A DNA stretch of 64,000 nt. It comes from Sciurus carolinensis. Taxonomy: Eukaryota; Chordata; Mammalia; Rodentia; Sciuridae. Below are positions 55,311-64,000 of this stretch, piece after piece; positions within the stretch are counted from its first letter, which is position 1, and the number at the start of each line of letters is the position of its first letter. The DNA lies in the NCBI RefSeq assembly GCF_902686445.1, contig NC_062232.1:33994454-34058453 (forward strand). The letters are read 5' to 3'. Below the pieces are notes generated by a model, which was not told the origin of the DNA, ran no database searches, and worked only from the letters and a program-made list of their open reading frames with translations. Made by a program: the position numbers and the translations under genes.

Positions 55311-56241
55311 TCTCTGTTTCTCTCTGTTAAACTGAATCACCAACCTCTTAATCCAAGTAAAGTCATTTTACTTTGAGAACTTTAGAGTTTTCTGTTCTTG
55401 GGGTAGCCATTTCCCCTGGCAAAAACTTTATGCCAACGCTTCAGAACTGGTGCAGGACAGTGGCTCGCTTCTCTGAGTTACTGCCCTGCTTCTTGAGCAG
55501 GGTGCTGAGTGGAAGCAACAGCCTATGGTCATCTCAGCTTATCTCCTGTCTTAGAACCGTGGCTCTATGGGTGAGGTGGGGTGATGGCCATCAGGACTCC
55601 GCTGTTCTTGGCTTGCTGCACCCAGGGTTGACCCTCTTCCCCAAAAAGTGCTACCTGGATAGAAAAAATAAGAACCCAAGGCTTCTCTGCCACTCCTGGG
55701 TTGCACTAGAGCCTCTGCAACTCACAGTTGGGGGAGGATGAGAAATGCTGGTTGCTTTCCTCTACAGGGGAGATACCACCAACTGGGAGGGAGGAGCCCA
55801 GAATTCTTTTTCAGCACTCATCTGAAGTGGAGCTTCTGTCCTGCTGTGCAGGCTTGCATGCCAGTCTGTGTTCTTACTGTAGTACATGGTAGGTTTTCTT
55901 GATTAAAAGTTTCTTCCCTTGCTATATGTCCTTAGGACAATTTTCAGAGACTTTAAATGTTTTAATTTAAATTTTTTCTTTTTTCTTTTTTAAACCTGTG
56001 GTTTCACTGAGGAAATTGCCCACAGAGCTTCTGGTGCAGCCATTCCAAAAGTCATTTTTAATTTAAATTTACTCAAATTGACTACAACCACTTAAAATTC
56101 CTGTTTGAGAATGCCTTGGAAAAATTGCCAAAGTTTTGAAGCTTTTTAAGTATATTAAAGCTTCTACTACCCTAATGTGTGCATGTGACTTGATAGACTT
56201 CAGGATGAACAAGTTTTGAATAGCAGTATTTGGCCAATAAT
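55311..56241. other. Unassigned intronic sequence
   Basis: Somewhat GC-richer 55,370-55,870. The 122-aa frame at 55373-55741 has no recognisable domain and is probably chance or the distal part of the L1 5' region. Confidence 0.4.
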
Positions 56242-56247
56242 CAAGCA

Positions 56248-56252
<5 letters not shown>

Positions 56253-56278
<26 letters not shown>

Positions 56279-56358
56279 TTTTTGCGGTGCTGGGTTTGAA
56301 CCCACGGTCTTGTGCTTGCGAGGCAAGCACTCTACCAACTGAGCTATCTCCCCAGCCC
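56253..56358 (-). mobile_element. ID-like SINE
   Basis: Perfect 11-bp TSD caagcatttct (56242-56252 and 56359-56369). Confidence 0.96.
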
Positions 56359-56734
56359 CAAGCATTTCTAAATGAATAAATTTCTGCTGCCATAAAGAAT
56401 TTTGAGCTCAGGATGCAGTTCTGTTGTAATGACTTCTAGGAAATTATCCCTAGGAAATAGCCACAGATATATACAGTGATTAAGTGGCAAAAATTAGAGA
56501 TGACTTTTCAAAAAACTTAGGTGTTGAAAACAATATGAACATTTAGTTCAAGAAACATTAAAATTTAACAAAGATTAATTAGACATCTTTATATGCATTT
56601 TTTGGATTATTGATTGGAGGATGTGAAGCTGTCTAGAACTAACATGGGGGGTGGGGCCCTGCTTAATATAGTTGCCTTGACTTGCTTTGTATCTAATTTA
56701 TCATCCTAATGTGGGATAAGAATGGTAACTTTTG

Positions 56735-56832
56735 GGGCCAGGGAGATAGCTCAGTCAGTAGAGTGCTTGCCTTGCAAGCACAAGGCCCTGGGTTCAATAT
56801 CTGGCACCCCAAAAGAAAAAAAAAAAAAAAAG
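56735..56832 (+). mobile_element. ID-like SINE
   Basis: 'agatagctcagtcagtagag', a B box mutated to 'gggttcaatatctggc', A tail. Confidence 0.92.
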
Positions 56833-57179
56833 TATTATACTGATGTTAATAGCAGTGCTGGTTGAGCTAGGAAAAGAAACTCCTTTACCTTAGAGGGTCT
56901 GTGGACGCAGCTATTTAAGAACGCTGCATTTCAAATGATATGAATTCTCATCTGTTCATTGAAACTTAATTTTTGATTTTTTGATTATGCCATCTCTTAA
57001 GAATATGGCTAATTATGTTTTAAAAGAATACTTAACATACTAAAATCACATTAAGTGAAAAATTCAATTTTGTAAAGTATTTCTGTGTCAAAATTATTTG
57101 ATACAGCTTATCTCCAGGGTGGGGATGTGGTGAGATTAATGGTAATTTGTTCCCCCTTGTTTCCAACATTATTAATGTA

Positions 57180-57575
57180 CAGTATGGTGGTTCAGACTGG
57201 GACACTGGAGCTTGTACTGCCTGGGTTTATCCTGGAAACACCATTTTTGACAGCTTCTTTTCTGCTCCAGTTTTATTTAACTTCTCTCTCCCTTTCCTTT
57301 CCTTTTGGATTGCACTTGGGAATGTTCTCACTGAGCTACATTGTCAGCCTTTTTAATTTTGAGACAGGATCTTGTTAAGTTGCTCAGGCTGGCCTTGAAC
57401 TTACGTTACTCCTGCTTCAGCCTCTTCAGTCACTGGGATATACTGGTGTGCACCACCATGCCCAACTTGGCCCAGTTTTTTTTTTTTTTTTTTAACTCAT
57501 GAAATGGAGCTAATAATACTGTTCTGAGGATTAAATAACTCACTTGGAATAGTGACTGACTTATAGTAAACATTC
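57180..57575 (+). mobile_element. MIR split by a composite SINE
   Basis: MIR 5' part 57180-57270 ('ggtggttcagactgggacac', 'actgcctgggtttatcctgg') and 3' part 57490-57575 ('ttctgaggattaaataactc'). Confidence 0.8.
57290..57478 (-). mobile_element. Composite SINE inside MIR
   Basis: Short ID remnant ('gagctacattgtcagccttt') and a full antisense B1 half. Target ccagtttt repeats at 57267-57274 and 57472-57479. Confidence 0.83.
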
Positions 57576-58059
57576 ATATTTTAACTATTAATCAGGAAAA
57601 TTTTATTTAAAATTTGAGGCATGTTAACCTGGCAGCAATAGTATTAAAATAGAGGAATGGGAGAAAAGTGGGAAGAATAAATTGAAGGCCAATCATGAAT
57701 TCATTATTTTTATTTTGTGTTGTGCTTCATAGAGTGTTTGGGTTTGGGCAATTTCTCCGTCAAGCCTGCAGTACCCTGTATCTTTTCTTGTATGGAAGAA
57801 GAACTATTATATAGGAAACTTTTTCTTTCAGGAATAATACATAACTGCCTTTAAAAACTTATCGAATCTGTCATAGTAGTAAAAAACTTCAATTTAAAAT
57901 TCAAAAGGTCTAAGTATTCGGCTTAAAAATATTTTCATACCATAAAATGCTTATTTACCAATTAGAACAAATAAAAAAACTAAATGGTTACTTTGAAAGT
58001 TTAGTTGCTTAAAAGATGGGCTTTACTGGATTATAGCAAAGATGAAACAATGTATTGTA
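57576..58059. other. Unassigned intronic sequence
   Basis: AT-rich with no named repeat. Confidence 0.4.
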
Positions 58060-58180
58060 CGTTTTCAAGTTCACGGCCAGCATTGACAGACAACTTAGCA
58101 AGAAGCTGTTTCAGAATGAAAAGGGCTGGAGAATGTAACTCAGCACTGCACCACCCTTCCAAAAAAAAAAAAAAAAGAAA
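58060..58180 (+). mobile_element. Composite SINE, 5' truncated
   Basis: 'caacttagcaagaagctgtt' and 'gggctggagaatgtaactca', then an A tail. Confidence 0.75.
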
Positions 58181-58199
58181 AAGAAAAAGATGTTGGGGT

Positions 58200-58891
58200 G
58201 CTAAGTTTGAATATGAAATAAATGCTGTGGATCCCAAACGCAATCTGATATTACCGGTTTGGTTGTATTTTGCATTGCAGAAAATCCAAGATGCTTATTC
58301 ATTTTTTTTAATAAAATAAAACTTCATGCAATAAAATTTCACATTGTGATTTGTTGAATTTGAGCATACTTATAGTATGAATCCATGTTACTGGATCAGA
58401 TTTTAAATGATTTGAATAATTGGTGATCTACTCAGTCTTGTGTAAGATACTGATACTTTTACTTGAAAGACAGCTTGTTCTGGCCTTGCTTAGGTATGCC
58501 TAAATTAGCTTAGTGACATAGGAAACAAACTCCACTTGAACCCTGAGACTGATATTTGAAATCACGTAAAGCAAGTGATTCATGACTGTTTTCCCCTTAA
58601 GAAAGCTAGCAGTTAATTGTAGCATATCTATGGCAAAACTTTTTTTCCCAATCAAAAATTTCCAGATTGTATCTCAAAACATTATTTTCAAATTTGTTCC
58701 TCAAATTACTCAAAAACTCTACAAAGTACCTTTTAGAAGGGAAAAGAAAATTACATTTTGAAAGTTTTATTATGTGCTTGGTATTTGTGAGACACCATTT
58801 ATTATAACAATTCTTGAGTCATTTTTGTGGGCAACTATCAATTTTAAAGAGATAGAAAAAATGAGAGAGGGTGTTACTGACATTTAAGATA
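58200..58891. other. Unassigned intronic sequence
   Basis: AT-rich with no SINE. Confidence 0.4.
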
Positions 58892-58900
58892 GGCAGATTA

Positions 58901-58995
58901 GGGCAGGGGAGATAGCTCAGTTGGTAGAGTGCTCACTTCGCAAGCACAAAGCCCTGGGTTCAATCCCCAGCACCGGAAAAAAAAAAAAAAAAAAG
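58901..58995 (+). mobile_element. ID-like SINE
   Basis: TSD ggcagatta (58892-58900 and 58996-59004). 'gagatagctcagttggtaga' and 'gggttcaatccccagcaccg'. Confidence 0.96.
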
Positions 58996-59171
58996 GGCAG
59001 ATTATAAGCTGCATAGGTAGTTTTGAACAAGAGTTACGATAAATGTAGAGATTATTTTTCATCGTTCCATACCTGCTTCTTGTTCCTTAGCTTGCAACCT
59101 AGCATGCTGAGGGAAAGGTATCAAATTCTTGCCAGGTGGTAGAGAGATGACTATTAAGAATAGTGGAATAT

Positions 59172-59205
59172 AGCGGGGTATGGTGGCGTACCTGCCCAGC
59201 AATGT
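59172..59205 (+). mobile_element. B1-like head fragment
   Basis: 'ggggtatggtggcgtacctg' only. Confidence 0.45.
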
Positions 59206-59582
59206 GGAACTCTAGAAATGAGAACTTGACAGAGGTAGAAGAAATGAAGAGAGCAAGAGCTAGGAAGGTGAGATTGTATATGAGTAGAGATGGCAAGCAG
59301 CTTGAGGTGATGGCTGATTGAATGAATGTCCTACAAGAAGCAGACAATGATTCAGTTGGTCTGAGAGTAGGTGGTGTGTTGGAGGGAGGGTTTTCACACT
59401 GCTGCTTTCCCCGTTTACCTTAAAGTTACTTTGTTTAGAGGTATTGTTCCTTAATTATCTACATGATACTTCTGTTTAGAATAGTTTTGCTCCTCACTTC
59501 TGCCAGATGTTTTTGACTTGTTTAAAGATGGAGGGTTTTGGGAATACATACAGAATAATTGTGCATAAAGAAAACTGTTTAA

Positions 59583-59679
59583 TGGGCTGGGGAGATAGCT
59601 CAGCTGGTAGAGTGTTTGCCTTGCAAGCACAAGGCCCTGAGTTTGATCCCCAGTACCGCAAAAAAAAAAAAAAAAGGAA
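59583..59679 (+). mobile_element. ID-like SINE
   Basis: TSD aaaactgtttaa (59571-59582) and aaaaccgtttaa (59680-59691). Confidence 0.95.
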
Positions 59680-59784
59680 AAAACCGTTTAAAGCCAGTAT
59701 AATTCTGCCTTCTTTCTTCTCCTGTATACTAGCATATTAACTGCAAAATAATTTACAGATAGTTGCAATTAGTTAAAAAGGGTT

Positions 59785-59872
59785 TTTGTTTTTTTTGCAG
59801 TATTGGAGATTGAACACAAAGCCTTATATATGGTAGATAAGCACTTTACCCCACTGAGCTAAATCCCAAGCC
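59785..59872 (-). mobile_element. ID-like SINE, diverged
   Basis: 'cagtattggagattgaacac' and 'actgagctaaatcccaagcc'. Confidence 0.8.
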
Positions 59873-59884
59873 CTAAAGTTTTAA

Positions 59885-60252
59885 CTATTAAATAGGTCTA
59901 ATGAGTACCTGGTGAATTTATTGCCAATCCATATAACCATTTACCATCTAGTTCCAAATTTTTTTCCATCTTCCCAAACTGAAACTGTATCCCCTTAACT
60001 CATCCCCCCAGCCTCTGACAACCTCTGTTCTGCTTTTTGTCCACATGATTTTGACCGCTCTTTATTCTGGTGTAAATGAAGTCATACATTATTTGTCCTT
60101 TTTTGACTGGCTTTTCTCACTTAGTGTCTCCAAGGTTAATCCATGTTGTAGAATGTGTCAGAATTTCTTCTTTTTTAACACAGAATGTTCCATTGTGTGT
60201 ACTTACAATGTTTTGTTTATTCATTCATCTGTTGGACACCTGGATTACTTCT
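59885..60252 (-). mobile_element. L1M 3'-end fragment, antisense
   Basis: 'gacaacctctgttctgcttt', 'ttaatccatgttgtagaatg' and 'ttattcattcatctgttgga'. Confidence 0.75.
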
Positions 60253-60475
60253 TGACTCTAAGCAACTTGGGGAGACGCTGTTTCAAAAAATACAAAAGGG
60301 CTGGGGGGGCTGAGGATATAGCTCAGTTGGTAGAGTGCTTGCCTTGCAAGCACAAGGCCCTGGGTTCAATCCCCAGCACCGCAAAAACAAACAAACAAAC
60401 AAAAAAACAAAAGGGCTGGGGATGTGACTTAGTGGTTAAGTTCCCCTGGGTTCAAGCCCCAGTACCAATAAAATA
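60253..60475 (+). mobile_element. Composite SINE split by an ID insertion
   Basis: Truncated B1 half 60253-60291 and ID half from 60407 ('ggggatgtgacttagtggtt'), separated by the ID-like copy at 60307-60406. Confidence 0.88.
60307..60406 (+). mobile_element. ID-like SINE nested in composite SINE
   Basis: Perfect 15-bp TSD acaaaagggctgggg (60292-60306 and 60407-60421) taken from the host SINE. Tail (AAAC)n. Confidence 0.97.
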
Positions 60476-60479
60476 AAAA

Positions 60480-61904
60480 ATGGTTGGTTTTAGTGAACTA
60501 CATGATAGAATTAGTGCTAGGCATTCCTACTTTCTACTTGTGCTTGGGTTAAGTCACATTTGTAGAGCCTCAGTTTTCTAAATTTATGGAAGAGTGCTGC
60601 AAGTCCTGTATAAAAGATTTACCTAAAGAATACCACTTTAATTCTGGTGTGCTTTACAACCCTCCACCTTCATTTGCCCTGTACTTGGGAATATGCCATG
60701 CTGCCCCCCCACCCCCCAATTCCCCAATTGTGACATACTTATCCTTTCAGAAGGAGTTGGTAGGGGGTGGAGGCTCCCGAATGATGCCAATGAATTTGTG
60801 TTCTTTTACCCTTTTGTGAATAGTTAGCTCAAGACCCCTAGGTTTTGCCTGGATACCAGACGTATAGAATCAGCTGTCTAGTAGATGAATGTTTTCACCT
60901 GTTTCAGTGTTCAAAACTGTATGTATATCATCACCAACATCACTGCTACCTGCCAGCCTTCCCCTGCGAAATGAAGAGGAAAAGAATCCAGAATCCTTTA
61001 AGCCAAGGAAGCTTAAGAGTTTCAAGAAGGGAGGGGTAGGTTAGTGGCAGCCAGTTTTTGTCTTGTATTGAGAGGAAAGCAAGCAGGATGAATATTGAGT
61101 AGTAGTTATTTGATTTGTCAGCATTGATCTGTGGACCAACCTTCTCCCCATCCTACTCCCAGTGCACATACATACAAAGCTCTTTATGTACTTTAAAAAA
61201 ATTACATTCTTCAAACCCATCCTTAGACCTCAGTTAAGACCCTCTTAAAGAAATTTTGGTAGCTTGCATAGTCATGAGATAATGGAAGAAGTGAAAAGGG
61301 AGGCAGAGACTTTTTTTTTTTTTTAAGACTTTGAGAAAGAGGCAGAAATTACCAATTTTCAGTAGGGGAGATTCAGGTACAGCATCATCTGTTGGAGAAG
61401 TGTATGCAGTAGGATAATGAACACAGCTGGGACACAAAACAGATATTGGGGCAAATTTGAAGTAAAGAAAGGAGTATGAAATTAACTCTGTTCCTCCTGA
61501 TGGTCAGAATCACAACCTCTGGGACAGGATTCCCCTTGTTTCTCTTTGCTAGCAAAATAGCAAAACTTTTTTCCTTTTTCTTAAAGGAAAAAAAAGCGGG
61601 GGAAGGGTATGAGTTAGCTGACATTTTGAATGCCAAGGGCAAAAATTAGTCAAATAATTTGTCAGCAAATCCAGATCCAGGTTTTTAAAATTATGTTTCA
61701 TATGACACTGTTTGTATTTTAGGGTGCTTAAGGTGAAAGACTGATGAATCATTTGTTTTTATTTTTTTTTTCACTTTATGTATCGAAGAGTGTCTAGCTT
61801 CACCAGTACTTGATACATCAATCTTTTTCCAATTCAACCAGTGAAACAAAAGCAAAATCCTTGGTTTTGGTAGTTTTCATCTTCACAATTGCTAATGAGG
61901 TTGA
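60480..61904. other. Unassigned intronic sequence
   Basis: About 1.4 kb without SINEs. Low-complexity C runs at 60703-60717 and T run 61312-61324. No exon recognised. Confidence 0.42.
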
Positions 61905-62075
61905 GAGGCAGGACAGTGGAATAGTTAAGAGCTGTGGACCTCCTGGGTTAGAAACCCATCTTGCCACTTAGTAATGCTGTAGGTAGCTTATTTTCACTCT
62001 TTTCTCATCTGCAGAGGAATGAGAATAGTTCCTCCTGTATAAAGTGCTTCAGACAATGCCTAACAACTGAAAAGC
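61905..62075 (+). mobile_element. MIR-like SINE
   Basis: 'ggacagtggaatagttaaga', 'gctgtggacctcctgggtta', 'tttctcatctgcagaggaat' follow MIR in order. Confidence 0.82.
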
Positions 62076-62190
62076 TTTATTTTAAAGTTGTGTATTTCAT
62101 GTTTATTGGTTGCTTGTGTTTCTCTTTTCTGAGATTTTTCATATCCTTTGCCCCCTCCCCCCCCTTTTTTTAAACTGCCTTTTCTTTTTT

Positions 62191-62340
62191 GGTGGGGGGT
62201 TGGTACTGGGGATTCCGAGCCACATCCCCAGCCCTGTTTCGTATTTTATTTAGAGACAGGGTCTCACTGAGTTGCTTAGTGCCTTGCAGTTGCTGAGACT
62301 GGCTTTGAACTCACCATCCTCCTAATTCAACCTCCCAATG
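62191..62340 (-). mobile_element. Composite SINE, shortened
   Basis: Perfect 18-bp TSD aactgccttttctttttt (62173-62190 and 62341-62358). The ID half has an internal deletion of about 20 bases ('gggattccgagccacatccc'). Confidence 0.96.
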
Positions 62341-62387
62341 AACTGCCTTTTCTTTTTTCAACATAAAATGGTTTATTTTTTTATTTT

Positions 62388-62470
62388 TAATTTTTTTTTA
62401 CTGTGCTGGGATCAGATCCAGGGCATTCAGTGTCTGAGGCAAACATTCTACCTGATTCCATCCAACCCTT
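62388..62470 (-). mobile_element. ID-like SINE, diverged
   Basis: 'actgtgctgggatcagatcc', 'agggcattcagtgtctgagg' and 'ccatccaaccc'. Confidence 0.75.
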
Positions 62471-62724
62471 AACTTCTGGTTTTTACAGAAACCAGTCTGT
62501 CAATTTTCACCCTGATGTCTCTGAATTTTGCTTAGAGGAAGGTGTATCTTAAAATTGAAATTTTGTGTGACTTTTTCAAATAAGTTTTAAACATGTTGTC
62601 TAATATTTTAGTTCTCTTTGTCTACATTTTCCATTAACCTACCTATAATTCGTTGCTTTCATATGGTATGAGGTACACTTGTTGTGAAAATGAGAGAAAC
62701 CTTGAAGTGGAAGAAGTCATATAG

Positions 62725-62900
62725 AGTCAGGTCTGAATTAGAGTTGGCTCTGCATAATATGGACAAATCCCTGCAGATCTTATTTTTGATTCTGCAAAAT
62801 GGGGATGATAATGCCCACTTTCTATACTGCATGGACTGGGTGTGAGAATCAGTGAGGCATGGCAGAGCACCTGGAAACCTTGTACTTCACATGTGACATT
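62725..62900 (+). mobile_element. MIR-like SINE
   Basis: 'cagatcttatttttgattct', 'gcaaaatggggatgataatg' and 'ggcagagcacctggaaacct' follow the MIR 3' half. Confidence 0.7.
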
Positions 62901-63079
62901 CTGATCCACCTAAGTACTTTGTGATAAATACTTGAGTATTAATATTACTAAAACAGATGAGCACTAGGTACATTTTATGTACATGTTAATTTGGTCTTGA
63001 GTTATCTTGGGCAAGGTTGCGATTAGAAAACATAGAAATGAAACTTTGCAATGTTGGTAGGCAATTTCTCTCAATCTCT

Positions 63080-63490
63080 GTATTAGTCAGCTTTTTCGTC
63101 ATTGCAGCCAAAATACCCAACAAGAACAACTTAGAGGAAGAAAAGTTTATTTTGGCTCACAGTTTTAGAGATTCAGTTCATGGACCAGTGACCTGTTGCT
63201 TTGAGCATGAGGTGAGGCAACATGGTGGCCAAAGGGAGCCTCATAGGAGCTCTGCTCCACTCATTCCTGGTGGCCAGGAAGCAGAGAGGGGGAAGGGTCA
63301 CAGGGAAGATGCACCTTTCCAGGGCATGCCCCCAGTGACCCACCTTGTCCAGCCACACCCACCTGCCCACAATTACCACCCAGGCAGCCCATTCAGACTA
63401 GTTATCTTGTAATTTGATGATTTTTACCTCTGAAAATTCCTGTGTTTACACAGGAGTTTTGGGGAGACACCTCATTTAAACTTGAGGTGA
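63080..63490 (-). mobile_element. MaLR-type LTR, antisense
   Basis: Same family as the LTR at 21163-21600, opposite orientation. Shared landmarks on the minus strand are 'gtgggtcactgggggcatgc', 'gccaaaataaacttttcttc' and the 'gctgacta' right end (starting tgtattagtcagc on the plus strand). The left LTR end is decayed. The open frame through it is not a gene. Confidence 0.8.
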
Positions 63491-63639
63491 GTTAGAAACT
63501 TGACTGTGGGCTAAGTGATTGTATTTCAATTTCAGGCATACATGGATTGTTCTGGGCAAAATGGGAGGTACCTTCTAACCAAGTACTTGTAATTAATCAA
63601 GTAATCCATCTGGTGGCATAGTATATCAGTCACAGGAAA

Positions 63640-63762
63640 GAGTTTTGAAAAGCACTGATGTCTAAGCCTCACTCCCAAATAATGTAATTTATTCCATCTG
63701 GAGAGGAATCTGGGCATCAGTGTTATCAAATACCTCAGGTGATTTTACTATATAACTAAAGA
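63640..63762 (+). mobile_element. MER5-like hAT fragment
   Basis: 'actgatgtctaagcctcact', 'ggaatctgggcatcagtgtt' and 'cctcaggtgattttactata' parallel MER5A. Confidence 0.6.
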
Positions 63763-64000
63763 TGGAATTCACCTGTCTAATGAATATACAATTGAGGGTT
63801 TGATAGCATTCTCCTGTATACCTTTGTTAGGTTGCAAAGAATTTCTATTCTTAAAATAGTTGTGGCTTATAGCCCTGCAGGACTTCAAGACTGCCTATGG
63901 TCACAACCTTCCCAACATGGTAGAGCTAAAGTCACTTGACATTAACTTGTATTGAAATAATAGTATATAGTTTGCCCTCTCCTAAGAAAAAGTTCTCCAA
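63763..64000. other. No recognised feature
   Basis: Runs to the window edge without a recognisable element. Confidence 0.45.

Noticed and set aside
63017..63412. 131-codon plus-strand frame
   Set aside because: It lies in an antisense MaLR LTR; the similar LTR at 21 kb shows it is repeat-derived.

Overview
This is a mammalian nuclear genomic window, most likely from a squirrel-family rodent (Sciuridae: ground squirrel, marmot, tree squirrel or relative). The evidence is the dominant SINE repertoire. It includes tRNA/ID-like monomers (left end like 'ggggctggggagatagctc', tRNA-type A and B boxes, A tail). It also includes a composite SINE with a 7SL/B1-like left monomer and an ID-like right monomer, of the kind described in squirrels as MEN or B1-dID. 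These sit among older mammal-wide repeats (MIR, L2, L1M/HAL1-like, MaLR LTRs, MER5 and other hAT fragments). In the feature list, 'composite SINE' means the B1-like plus ID-like element, 'ID-like' the tRNA-derived monomer alone, and 'B1-like' the 7SL-derived monomer alone. 'TSD' means target-site duplication. Family names come from recognising diagnostic segments by eye, not from a database search.

Layout. Bases 1-34,200 look intergenic and repeat-rich, with L1 relics on both strands (about 0.8-3.0, 3.4-6.6, 11.4-12.5, 14.4, 17.2, 22.6-25.9 and 30.7-33.1 kb). Three MaLR-type LTR pieces lie at 12.5, 15.0 and 21.2 kb, and dozens of SINEs are present, many with clear TSDs and several nested. Bases 34,210-36,560 form a CpG island with GC boxes, a palindromic E-box, a palindromic CRE, an ETS motif, a CCG-repeat tract and a YY1-like CGCCATATT. 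It is followed by an almost ATG-free GC-rich stretch ending in two candidate splice donors (35,643 and 35,859, plus strand). I read this as the promoter and non-coding first exon(s) of a broadly expressed gene running rightward, which I cannot name. Bases 36,560-64,000 would then be its first intron: at first unusually poor in SINEs (36.6-42.7 kb), then rich in young-looking ID insertions, MIRs, hAT fragments and another antisense L1 complex (52.4-55.3 kb).

No complete protein-coding exon is supported. All the longer open frames lie in repeats or in GC-rich 5' sequence. I see no tRNA or rRNA gene, no CRISPR array and no operon. I found no candidate for an undescribed biological system. What is worth a second look is the promoter architecture, several nested insertions with readable TSDs, a tiny poly(A)-tailed retrocopy, an inverted SINE pair that could form a hairpin, and a few Pol III-competent-looking ID copies.
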